From Vermamoeba vermiformis (lineage: Eukaryota > Tubulinea > Echinamoebida): a stretch of DNA of 64,000 nt. A program made the position numbers and the translations under genes. Location of the stretch: the NCBI GenBank assembly GCA_045837725.1, contig JBEWZL010000265.1, forward strand, positions 19,668 to 83,667, in the 5' to 3' direction. Positions within the stretch are counted from its first letter, which is position 1. Every line of letters starts with the position of its first letter. The notes under the pieces are model-generated. The model had not been told where the DNA came from, ran no database searches, and saw nothing but the letters and a program-made list of their open reading frames with translations. Of this stretch, positions 1-12,184 are shown one piece after another.

Positions 1-3000
1 CCCAAGAAGAAGGTAACGCGATCCACCGTAGATCATGGCTGGTTTTACTAAGCTCTTCAGGTTGCTGCGATCCGAGACCTTGAAGGAAATAATGTACGTG
101 ACCTCCCTGAAGATGTAGTAAAGAAAAAGGAAGAGTGGTACGCCGTGGTCTTGTTGGAGAACGAGTCGTTAGGTACGGTTAACCATGCACATTTTTACGC
201 GCTGAAAGTTGATTGTGCGGAGCGAATGAAACACAATAACTTATCGTTCATTGCTAGATGCGGCTCCCGTTGTCAAGTTTAGCGAAGACTTCGTTCCTGA
301 TCCGAGTAAGTCGTGCTGTACGTCTTGTCATTCTCGTTGCTTACCTCGATCTCAGAAATGCTCGTCGACGGAGGCGTCACCGAGTACGACTTCGTGACGG
401 CCCTGGCGGAGATTATCGATAACTCTATTGAAGCTATGCTCGAGACAGACGAGACACCAGCCTTGTCAATCAAGTACGAGGGCGACGCGCAAAAAAATTA
501 CATTATCATTCGCGACAACGGCAAAGGCATGCTTCGTGATGATGTTATTAAGTGGGGCACGCTAGGTTTGAATAGTAAACAGTAAGTTCGTTATCTTCAT
601 CGTGTCACGGCGCTAACTTTGATCAAAGGCGCGGTGTGAGCATGATCGGTTGTCCTTACCCTCTGTATTTGTGCGGGCAATTCTCTCGATTTGGTGTTGG
701 CTCTAAGAACGCTGCTTTCTTCTTGGGCGATAATGTTACAGTTGAGTCGAAGAGCAAGAACTCAAGAAGCATTCACAGCGTGTCTTTTCAGCGCGTAAGT
801 AGCACAATTAGTTATTACGACGGTACTAAGTCCCAATAGGCCCTTCTAGAAACTAGACGAAAAAGTGCCAAAGAAGATTGGTGGAAGGACGACGTCACAA
901 CTACTCCAGCACCTGTCGATAAGCAGGATCTACATTATACCGAAACAACTATTACAACGTTGAAGCCACAATTCTTAAGTATTTTACCAGACACAATGGA
1001 TCGTAAGTTGGTTGGACTTATTTTATTCAATTCCAATGTTGACTGTATCATTTCATTTCAGAATATCGTGCACGTCTCGAAGAAATCTATCACTATTATG
1101 TTTTTGGTCCAAATGGTGCTCACCCAGCGTCACTTGAGAAACTTCATTTCACACGAGTTGATATTCGATTGTCAGAGCGCAATTCAAAGTTCATTCAAGA
1201 GCTCGCTAACTGTATGAAGTCAAACCCTGTAAAAGAGAACTATTTCTTCCTCACTCCAGCAAATGGTATGTTATCATATCTTATCTGTACGATCAACTGA
1301 CTCTGGATTCAAGGAATGGAGGTGCTTGACAACTTAAGCGACGAAGAGAAAGAAACTTTTATGCAACACCACATTGCTATTTTGCCAGGAGAGAAAAAAC
1401 AAAAAATGACCAAGACATCATTTGCACCACTTATGAAGGCACAGAAGACTTTCAAAACAATTGCTGGCTCCACCATCACAGTGGTTGTTGGTGAAGCAGT
1501 AGAGCTTGGAAAGCGATTTCACACTACAACAAACAAAATCAATTTGTTTGCAGCCTTTGGAGAGCCTGCAAAATATGTTTCGCCAGCTACTCCTAAGAAA
1601 AATGACAAAAAGATTGAAGAAGAACTTTGGTATATTCCAATCTCTGAGCCACTCTATTGCCCTGCTTATCAACCTGTTGAAATGCACTTAATGCAAGTTA
1701 ACATAACACGCTCTCCTAGTCCCTGGGATCGCTTTGGAATGTACCAGCTGAAAAGTCAAGCGTAAGTCTCCGTTCTTTGGTAAAATTTTACTAATAGCCA
1801 CTAGTGAGCTTCGCTTTGAAGTGCCTATTGAAGCTGATGTCCCAGTGAACTACACTCAAGCTGATGTTAGAGAAAATGACAAAGTTCGTTGCACGTTCCG
1901 CTTTCACATCATGTACTTCCCACTACAAGAGAGCGAAGGAAGTGATGTACGCCTTGAAACAAATCCTGATTACTATGATGATCAAGGTGCCCTGCTCAAT
2001 CCTCCTACAACATACTGGTTTTGGAATGGTCGGTTGATTCCAAGAGCAGCACTTGATTTTTGGGCCATATTCAAACAAAAGAAAGACCAGAAAAACATTC
2101 CAAAGGAGTGCTTCTCAGTTAGAACGCGCATCTTTGCATTCATTGACTCTTCTATTGGTGTTGCTAAGAACAAGGTCTATTTGGACTTGGAGTCACCTCT
2201 CCTTAAAGAGCTTATTGCCAGCAATAATAAGAGGAGGAATGTCGAAGACGTGCAGAAGTTTATGGAGTACTGTCACATGCGTTATGACCTGGAAGCTGAA
2301 TGGAGTGGGCCTGGAGTTCTCAATGAAAACAAAATCTACTACTCAAAAGTGATGATGCAAGGCAAGGCAATTGAGGTAATTGTTATCCATAAACATAAAT
2401 TTGTTCTAATTGGTTTCTAGAAAGGAACAAAGGTCAAAGTAATGAATCCCAAAAAATTTGGCTGGGTTGAAGCATTGTTTGAAGATGCAGAAAGCAACAG
2501 AAGACCAAAGATGGCAAGAATAATTCCATGGGCTGAAAACCGTGATGAAAACTCAAAACTTGCTCGTACTGAATATTTGGAAGTTCTGCTGTCAAAAATC
2601 AGCATTCTCACTCAAGAACAGTGGGAGGTCGAGGTTGAAAAGGGCCGTGAACAATTTGGAAAGGAGCTTGTGTTTTCTGATATTGTCAAAGGCAGTCAAG
2701 CAGAGCATCCTGTTTGCTTAGTCTGTCTATGCCATGTGAAAAAACGTGAGCTCAAGTGCAAATCTTGTAAGGCTCACTTTCACCGCTCTTGCTACACAAA
2801 ACCACAAAAAGAAACAGAAGCTTACAAAGAGAGCTTGGATGATATTGAGAATGCTAAGTAAGGATATTAATCAATAACAAAAGTTTGTGTTAACTTTTTA
2901 CAGGTTGTGGTGCTGTGATGACTGCATTGAGAAGGAAGACATACAAGAATATTTCAAAACAGCCCGTTGTGGACACACTTTCAAGGAGATGGCAGTTACT

Positions 3001-6000
3001 TTGCTTGACGATAAATCCAAGCCAAAAGCAAGTCAGAATGAGGTTGTTTGGCAAATTTTGGATCCTGCTGGCCATGAACACCGTTCATACCAGGATGTCA
3101 AGCAGTACAAAAATACGCAAGAGTATCGTGGCAAATATTATATCCGAACAATAATGTTCCCAACTCCAGGTACAAATTCCCTCTGGCGCCCACATGATTA
3201 GTAACCTTCAATCTTTAGGCATTTGGACAATGAAGGCCTACCTAAAGAACTGCCCATCCATTCAAGGAATTGCTTCTATCAAGGTGGTTTCAGGATACCC
3301 TGTTAAGTTCCATGAATCCAAAATCACAAACAGTGCATGCAGAATTGGAGAAGAGATTCATAATATAAGCCTTGTTTGTGTTGACAAAGCTGTAAGTTCT
3401 TGACATGAGTTTGGTTCAGCTCTAACAAATTTCCAGGATCATCCTGTCAGATTCCTACCAAATCACCCTCCTACCAATTACACTCTCAAAGTGTTGAATT
3501 CCCCTCATATCAGTGTGGAGCCTGGCCACTCATTGACAGTGAATGAAGAAGGAGAGCTGATTCTTAGTGGTGTTATTTTAGAGGGCAGCATTGAGGACTC
3601 TCAATCAGTCATTCTCTCATGTTCATTAGCAGAGGAAAATGAGGCCATGACTTGCTTAATTCGTCTCACATTGCAAGCTGGCCCACCTTCAACAATGGAA
3701 ACAGACTTTAAGCAAGGATTAGTAATTGATAATTACTCATTTTTGCCCAAGTTCACTGTCCATGTCTATGATGAATATGGCAATCACATCAACAATGAAG
3801 AAGAATATCATGTGCAAATTGGACTTCCAAACCCTGTGGAGTTTTTGGTGCAAGATGGCATAGCTGAAATTGACTTAGAGCAGAAGGATGTGCGCATAGA
3901 ATGTTCTTTCAAGGGTAAATATGATTATGTTAGCTCAAACAATTTCTCACACATGTGTAGACATGGATGCCAGTGAGGAAATGAAGATTGAAGTCAAACT
4001 TTTAAAGACAAAGAAACCACGTGGACTCCTTGAAGTTGAAGAGGTTGAGCCAATTGAATGCCTGTTCAGTGTGAGGCCTTCAAAGAAACCTCATGCCCTC
4101 AAGCTTTTCACTCAAGATGGAGAGCAATTGGTTGCAAAAGGTGCTGTCATAGCTGGCTCTGGACTGAAGCTTGTTGGACAAGCAGAGGAGCTTGTGCAAC
4201 TTTTTGGCCAGTTTGTCAACGAAAGCCAAATGATCATTGCTTTAGATGAAGTTCCAGCAGCTACTTTCAACTTCTCCAAGCACTTTGCCTTCACACATAT
4301 GACCTTTGATCAGCTGCAAAAGCAATGCAAAACTCCTAGTGAATGGAAGCAAAAGAACATGTTTTTGTTGCCTACTCTTGCTTTGCCATCAAGTACCTTT
4401 GATAAAACCAAAGGTGAAATTCAAGTCATGTGTGGCAAGAAGTTGACTGTGCAACTTGAATTCAAAGTTCTTGCAGGCAAGTCCAAGATGCTTCACTTGT
4501 AAATTACTGACACATTTCTCAGCTCCTCCCAGTCAATTTGAAGTCAAACTTCCTCCTCACCTACAGTGCAGCAAACAATTTACAGTGGCATTAATTTTGA
4601 AGGATAAGTTTGCAAACATAGTTGCTCCCAATGACCTCTCTGGGTATGTAAAGTAATGGAGATGGGGAATTTCTGGCTAACATATATTAGTGAATTCAAA
4701 GATGAGCTGAAAAGCAGCTTGAGCTTTGTTTTTGGAGAGGGATTCCAATATGAACTTACTCCCACCATTGACTTTAACCCTGACCATGTTGTACTTGCAA
4801 ACATGCAAATTGATGTTGTTGGCAGACACCAAGGTTTGATTAAACTCAATCTTGGTGAATTGCAAATGCAACAAGCTGTGATGTTAGATGTTGGGCATGG
4901 TATGACTACACGTCATTTTTGATTTCCTTACTAATCATATTTGTAGGTGCACCTGCAAGTTTACAAATCAATGATGATAGACCCCTTAGTGGAAGGCCAG
5001 ATGGGGTTTGTCAGATTAAAGCAACTCTAGTTGATGACCAAGGCAATGTTTGTGATAAGTTCCAAGACATTGACCTTGAAATTTCTTCAGTTTGCTTTGT
5101 CACCAAAAAATTTAAAACCAAACTGATCAAAGGAGTGGCGCACATTGATGTGCCAATTAAGAAGATTAAATATGGCAACTACCAAGTAATTTTTGAGGCA
5201 CAGATTGGCTCTAGTGAAAAGATCTCCACCCAAGTTGATCTTGAACTAGAGAAGTCTAATGCTGTCCAAAAGCTTGAGTTAGTGAGACCTATTGAAGTTA
5301 TTCCTGCTGGATCAACTTGGAGATTCCATGTAAGCTTGAAGCTATACACATCACTATCTTCTAACGTATTCTAGATTGGAGTTGTAACTGAAGATGAGCA
5401 AGCACTTCAAAGAGACACTTACAGCTTTAAAGTTGTAATTTCAAATCCAGCTTTGGTGGGATCTGATATTGAGAACATTCTGAACATCACTCGAGAAGAA
5501 GATAACAAATTTGTTATTGATGTAAGTTAATCCCTACCTGCACCTTGAGCTGATTGTACTTCAGATGGACAAACTTGAACGTGCTGGCCAATACACTATG
5601 CATGTTATTTGGGATGAGCAAAGACTTGAACTGTAAGAATTGACCAAATCATTGCCCATCTAACATTGAACGACAGACAAACCAACATTCCTCCAAAGAT
5701 GACAATTCCAATTGTTGTTAAACCCTTGGCAGCAACAGCCCTCAGACTTAGTTGCCATTGTGCCACTCCTTCGTTGCACCAAGACAACATATTGTATGCT
5801 TTTGTGCAATCATTCTAGGCTAATTTTTTGTTATGCAGCTTCCGACCAGTCAGCAACAAGTCTGATTTCAGAGAACGCTCATTGTGCAAAAACCTGGAAT
5901 TGGCACCTGTAGATATTTATGGAAACTTGAGTGAGGAGGTGCTTGACAATATTGTTGGTACGAACTGATTGCAAATTTCATTTTCAACCAGATTCGTTAA

Positions 6001-7879
6001 TATTTTGTTTACAGCATTACTGCAGCCAATCTCTGAATTGAGCTCTGATGCAGTTAAACCAGAAGTGATGTATCAAACAATAGTGCCGAAGAGGGGCTCT
6101 TATTTTGTGCACAATTTGAGCATTAAAGCCGATTCTGGAAGCGGAACTGTAAGAATAACCTTCAAACAATTTTATTTTACAACATTCTAACCTGACTAAA
6201 TTTAGGCCGAATATCAAATTCATTTTGAGGCCAGAACAGCGGCAGGCAAAGTAATTCGCAGCATTTTCCGTCAATTTAAATTTTCAGATGGTAAGAAATA
6301 TTTTCATTTTTATTCAGCTGCCATTGCTAATCAATTAAATTAGATGCTGGCAAAACGAAGAATGAACGAGCATTATCAGAAATTTTGCAAAAAGTGCAGC
6401 GTATTTCAAATGAGCGAGCTGAAATTGAACGACGCATTAGTGCCAGCCGCGAAGAGTTAACTCTGTTAGAAGGAAGTATTAGTGGCACACTGAATATTTT
6501 TGGTGTTTCGTTGAACGAATACACTCCCGATTGGGTCGATCAAACGCGACAGAGATTGCACCTTGAAAAGTACGTAAATTTTTAATTTCTAATTACAATT
6601 ATTAATATTAATTTTATTTTATTTCTAGACGAGATCTTGCACGCGAATTACGCATTGCAGAGCCATCGTTCCCTTCAAACGAAGATTCTTACGTTAACAA
6701 AGTACGAGCCCTCGTCATTGAACATCAGCCTAAGAACCCACACGAAAAGCCATTAATTTTTGGCCTTGGTTTGGACATTATTTGTTTGCCGAAAGACGAG
6801 CGAATTGCACGAGGAGTATTGGCTGCAATCTCGCCGGGAGATTTGAAGCTGATTATATTGCGATCAAAAGAAGCCGAGCCAATTATTGAAAAGTCGTTCA
6901 ATTGGTACAGATCCATTACCGTAGATCAAGCGGAGACTTATCATTATGGCAACCCTAATCCTAATGATAATCGAATTCCTGGTACGTTCTACAACTTTAT
7001 TAAATTATCCTGGTTATTTCTTAATTTAATTATTTCTTAGATAATCAAATCTTGCCGAAGTGCTGCAGAAACGGTACCGTTAATCCAAAGAATTACGGAT
7101 TTATTGGATTTTTGGTCAATTTAATCGAGGTAATTTTTTAATGTAAATTAAAATTAGACGACATTGAAATTAATTTTTACTTTTATTAGCTACGTCCTCA
7201 ACATATTCATTTGCGAACTTCCGTATTTTGGAGTGTTTTCAAGACGAAAATGATCTTCGAATCGTACGCTCAAGCGAGAGAATTCCGCTCGCAAGTGTTA
7301 CAAAACGTATGTAATGCATTATTATTGTTGTATATACTCTGACATTGTTTATAGCGAGACTCGTGCCCGTACATTCAATGCTTGGATGGCATTCATATTG
7401 AAGCTTCTGGCGTGAAATCAACGTCGAATCAAAATCGTGCTTGGAGACTCGGAGATTTGCCGATTGAATTTAGCAGCCATCCGTTGGCTTTGGCACTGGG
7501 ACGAAAATTCAAAGGTAATTACGAATTATAATGGCCTTATTGATCGAAAACTAATTCCAACGGTTTTGTTATTTGTAGCGTTGAAAGAATTGCCAGCTCA
7601 AATGGAACGCTTTACGGTTATTAAAGACAATTATCACGCGAGTGAAGCTACGCTGCAAGAATTTGATGCCACTAACGGTCCTAAAATCAACGAACTCCAA
7701 AAGGTAATAGTACTATTAAAAACGATTTCATTAACGGCTCGTCGCTGACTATTTATTTGTAGCAAAAAGAAGAAATTGAGAGTCGTATGAATCAAACCTC
7801 GAGAAAAAGAACGCGTGATAGCACCGGAAATAACGAACGCGATGATGAACACGATAGACCGCGAAAGAAAGTTCGTTAA
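1..7879 (+). CDS. SMCHD1-like GHKL ATPase with PHD finger, Ig-like region and SMC hinge (5' partial)
   Basis: The gene begins before the window; a coding exon is already open at base 1 and the stop is TAA at 7877-7879. The first joined exons carry a GHKL/MORC-type ATPase: the IIDNSIEAM motif near 410-440, DNGKGM near 520 and FGVGSKNAAFFLG near 680-725. A C4HC3 PHD-like finger follows at 2,715-2,930 (CLVC, CKSC, HRSC, WCCDDC), its last Cys pair supplied by the next exon. Long beta-rich Ig-like segments span about 3,400-6,270. A short coiled coil at 6,370-6,480 precedes an SMC hinge-like domain at 6,740-7,500 containing KDERIARGV. This order matches SMCHD1 and the plant GMI1/DMS3 relatives, which act in chromatin silencing. 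About twenty introns, mostly 45-60 bp, interrupt it. The PHD finger is not part of the animal SMCHD1 layout as I know it. Exons at roughly 2,300-5,950 are strongly CpG-poor while both ends are not. Confidence 0.82.
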
Positions 7880-7943
7880 TCCCGATCCGATTCGCAACAG
7901 AGATCAACTACTTTTACCACCCTTGTTTATATGCGAAATTATT

Positions 7944-7949
7944 AATAAA
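7944..7949 (+). terminator. AATAAA polyadenylation signal of the SMCHD1-like gene
   Basis: A canonical AATAAA lies 65 bp after the stop codon, in the 166-bp gap between two convergent genes. It is a good candidate for 3' end formation, but only the hexamer supports it. Confidence 0.45.
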
Positions 7950-8045
7950 CTACATATATTTTACGAGAAGTTGGTTTTAAAGGTTCAAAACTAATTTTAC
8001 CTCCTTTTTACAACTACATTTGTTTTTGTTTTTGAAATTAACTAT

Positions 8046-11000
8046 TTACAATTCATCGCCTTCGTAATATCCATCAACGATGACCTTCCGCTCAATTTTC
8101 TTGCCAGATTTGGGTGTGTTATTACTCGCATTGCTATTATAAGTAATGTTGCCGTGCGGTGATACCAGCGAGGCTTCTTGAACGGATCCAAAATTCAAAT
8201 TCAGTGCCGGGACTGTAAAGCTGATGCTGTCGCTATTTTTAGCTTCATTCGCTGGGCTATGTTGAGCTGAAGATAGCGAGAGATATTTAATCTTGGCCAT
8301 CAGTTCGTTAACGTCGGTGGATGTGGGCTTCGGCAGACCAGCGTGCTGATGATACTGCGCTAGTAGCGATGGCACGATTTCATTGACCATATTAGTGTCT
8401 TTAAGGCCTTCATTGCCCAGTGCATCGCGGACAAAGTCTAACACTGGATCTGGTTTCTTGGCTGCGTTGGATGGTGGATGCGCGAATCCGACGTTTGCAC
8501 TCGATTGCTTCATCTTATTTACAGGGGAATCAGTTTCGAAACCTTGATACGAATGTTCAGGCATAGTAACACCTAGGCAAAAAATTGTTATTATCAACAA
8601 AAAAAAAGAAAAAATGTTCGCCTTGGATCGAATCCGTTACAAAAAGAATTTCAGCAACTGATGTAATAGAAATATGCGCTCGTTGTTGGAACTTAAAAAG
8701 CAAAAAAAGAAAAGAGCACAACACCTCCGATTCCCAGGTAGTCTCCTACCCCAGTACTAAGAAGGCCTGAACAAGCTTAACTTCGCTGATCGGACGGGAA
8801 GCGGTGCATTCTTGTTAGTGTGGTCGTGCCCGAGACCAAAAGCAATTTGGTACGCAGGTCACTCCTTACTAAGCCAAGAATAGAAGCCACCAAGATCCCG
8901 ATCGACCAGTACAAAATAAAATTTTAAATTTGTGTAAGGCCTTACCTCCAACTCTAGGCGAGTCAAAATTGAGCATAGATGATGCACTTGAGCCTACAGA
9001 TCTGCGCAGCTCTTGTGCCACTGGCGGACTGTTGTGGATCTGCCTCGGTGAGGTCATAACAACCGGCAGCCATTGCTTAGTTGTACGAATGGGCTCTTTG
9101 AACTCAGAGAACGCTTTGATGCACTCGCTGATCGTAGAGAATTTTTTGACCTTGGTGTTCTTTTCTTCAGGAATAAAATACAAGTTCGCTGAAGATCGCC
9201 AAATCTGACAAAATTATTAGCGACTTAATTTCTGCTAATATTGTATGACATACCTTAGCATGTTCTAATTGTCCTTGCGATGTATTGAAGCTAGCAGTTA
9301 AAATGTTGCCGTCTGAAGTTGGATCGCGCAACAAATACGAGCCCGGCGGTTTGTTACGCAGAATATTCCAAACTTCTTTTACGCTAATCTTACCGAAGTA
9401 AGCGTGACTTACTCCAGTAGTACTATCGAATAGCGACTCGATCTAAGCATGGAATAATTAAAATCGAAATTTTTCCTTTTATGGAAATCGAACTTTAAGC
9501 ACTTACCACCGAGAGCAGCATATTCCAAGAACCAAATTGATTTAAGAACCGTAGAAACTCCGTCAAGGTAAGTTCACCATTGACGGTATAACTCTCTAAT
9601 ATGAGCGAGATGTTGTACCAACACGCCAAAATGTTAGGGGTCTGCGGCGCTGCTTGTTTTTGGTATTCGATGAAATTCTTCAGTTTAATCTTACGGCCGC
9701 TAGTAAATATCTAAAATAATTATATTAGTACGGCAATCTTGCGAAAATGATCGAAAAAAAACATTGGAGCGGATGTAAGATGCGTACCTTTGCTTCGTCT
9801 TGCCTCAATTCATCCGAGCTTAATAACTTCATTAACATCTCTTTGATTTGTTCCTTGCCATCAACACTCTTCAACACATTGTTCAACCACGCTTCATTAA
9901 CTTCCTTCAAGGTCATCTTGACGAGCATGGACTTTGGCAGCACCATCGAACTGTTTCGTCGCACATTCGCAACTTCGTTGACATTGCCGACCTCTAACCA
10001 GTATTTTCGCGTACGCTATAATTAGAGAAAGTGTTAGTCCGTGTAAAGGTTCGAAAGATCTCGGATCGCACGTGCTTACCTTTATCGGATCCACGGTCTC
10101 GTTAAAGAATCCATAGCTTTCAAATTCATTATGAACTTCGCCTTCGCCTTTTCCCCACGATTTTTCGGCTTCGGGAATTGAAACAAGGACTAAAAATAAT
10201 ACAGCACGTCAATAACTCAAATTAATTTCAATTAATTTCGGCTGACGTCATTATATTCAAATTTTAACTCCGATGCAATATTAAATAATTAGCTAGCTAG
10301 CTATAGCTAGAAATTGATATAAAAGTATTCCTACAGGATCCGAATAATTTTCAGAGAAAGAATCTTCACTAGAATTCCATTAGGTGATACTTACTAGCAT
10401 TGACCGTGTTGCCTTGACTATTCTTATGCTCACTCCACTTAAATCCGTTGAGCTTCATATCGCCGCTGAACTTCTCCGTGTCGCTGCTGAACTTGTAAAC
10501 TGCATCCACAAAATGACTGAACTTAATATGCCCGCTGCTGCTCATAGGTGGTGGTACGGCATTGCTATATCCGCTAGTGTTGCTATATCCTGAGCTTCTT
10601 AAGCTGTCTGATGTCATCGTAAGCGATACTGTACTAACGTTAATTGGATTTGCAAAGGAATCAGGAGGACTATTACGACTATTATGGTATCCGCTTGCAG
10701 CTGGAGCTGTATTAATGTTCGATGTGCGCTTAGGATCGGTTATATATCGCGTAGGGCTCGCTGGATAATCTTGCGGCTCTTCCGCATCCGAGTTGTACAT
10801 GTAACTCGCTGAATCTCCTTCAGAAGCTAGACTTGAGACCGATGCATTGAGCGGCTGTTGCGCTGAATCGTTGGCATATTTCATTGTATTGATTGGAGGC
10901 GAGCTCTGCATATTATTTGAATTTTCATTGTTGTTGACAGGGACAAAAGTGGATTCGGCAAAATAAGCTGGTCTAACATTAGTGTTGAGCGGAAATAATT

Positions 11001-11493
11001 GCGGGAGTGGCCCGGTACTTGGTTGAATAACTGGGGTCGTTGGTCGAAGCGATGCAAATGGTGGATGCGCTGGTTGAACTGTTGGACTAAGTTGGCTGGA
11101 TGTGGTTTGGTAAGTGACTATTGGTGAAGAACTTCTTAGACTCGCTGCTCGTGATTTTAAATCGGTGATATATTGTTGGAATAATGACACTGGCGTGATC
11201 TTCAACCGTGATTCTATTAAATCTAAGTGATTCAGATTCAGAGACTTGATCGAGTCCTTAATTTGAGTATAATTCGTTTTGTCGCTTTGATAATCGATTA
11301 ACTGTTGCAATATAGACATTTGCAAGGGTAATTTGTCATCAGGAATGAAGAAGATCCAGGAAAATATTTCTCGGATTTGCTTCGGCATTGCTGATAATTC
11401 TGCGGTGAATTGATCCCTTGTTAACTTTTGTAATATTATCAATATGCTATTGACTTCTTTTAATTGCTCTTCGCCTTCTTCTGTCGGCTGCAT
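8046..11493 (-). CDS. SH2-domain protein, divergent STAT-like
   Basis: The start ATG is at 11,493. The first exon (11,493-10,395, about 366 codons) begins with a helical segment followed by a long Ser/Pro/Asn-rich low-complexity stretch. Shorter exons then encode a helical linker and an SH2 domain at about 9,430-9,060; its core reads GSYLLRDPTS, the FLLR-type phosphotyrosine pocket with its Arg. Just ahead of the SH2, FGKISVKEVWNIL resembles the linker-SH2 junction of STATs (GFISKEEA-like). A Ser-rich tail ends in EGDEL. The last intron (8,576-8,943) joins VG to GVTMPEH in frame and contains a 5S rRNA gene. The STAT DNA-binding domain is not obvious, so an SH2 adaptor is the alternative; total length is near 870 residues. 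Confidence 0.72.
8714..8831 (-). rRNA. 5S ribosomal RNA, nested in an intron
   Basis: Read on the minus strand from 8,831, the sequence contains the hallmark 5S blocks CCCGTCCGATCAGCGAAGTT and TTAGTACTGGGGTAGGAGAC followed by CCTGGGAAT. The 5' end GGGCACGAC pairs with the 3' end GTTGTGCTC to close helix I, giving 118 nt. A run of T (TTTTCTTTTTTT) follows the 3' end as a Pol III terminator, and the A box lies in the GAAGTTAAGC region. It sits inside the last intron of the SH2 gene in the same orientation. It looks intact. Confidence 0.92.
10291..10310. repeat. Short CTAG-rich palindromic run in an SH2-gene intron
   Basis: AGCTAGCTAGCTATAGCTAG is a self-complementary tetranucleotide run inside the first intron of the SH2 gene. 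No function is implied. Confidence 0.5.
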
Positions 11494-12184
11494 CTTCAGT
11501 CTGATCTTCCACGCTTAATAAGTTATTAAGTTTCAGCAACGTATGCTAGCGACAGACCATATGCTAAAATAAATTTAATTAAATATTTGATTAATATTTG
11601 ATTTTAACCGCCGAACGCCACTTTGAACTCAGATTTCTACCAGAATCAAAATCGACTTACTTTGAGTACTATTTAACGAACCAATATATACAAGCAATAG
11701 CGACTTGTGGTCCTCGTAAAATTAAGGGCTGACAAAAAAGGCTGGAAAAGTTGGCTTCCGTTTTGCAAGACAGCGAAATTCCCTCCTGATCTTTGTTTTT
11801 GTTTTCAACGCTTGCCAACCACTGCCGATAACACAAAAGGTAAAGTTGTAATACACAGACATTTTTTTTGTGCCTACTTGCGGAATTTATAACTTGTCTT
11901 TACTTCGTAACGGATTTTGGCGGTAGAGTTGGATGCAGTGACAGTTGTACCTTTAAATGCTTTATCTATTTTTTTTTAGTATTATATGACTCTTATTTAT
12001 AATAATTGTTAATCGGGATTGTCCCCCGCAAATTAAAAAATTTGGTTAAAATTCTAAAACCTGTCGTGCTCTACATACGACAACAACAAGCTTGTCAATA
12101 CTTTATCTATATATTGTATATTAATTTTTCTCTTGAACGAACAAACGCCAAGTATCAAACAGCTTACCAAATCTCTTTTCGAAA
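11494..12184. other. Intergenic region between divergent SH2 and P450 genes
   Basis: About 690 bp of AT-rich DNA separate the two divergent start codons. I see T-runs and a TATATATTGTATA stretch near 12,110 that could serve the P450 promoter, and no further gene. Confidence 0.5.
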
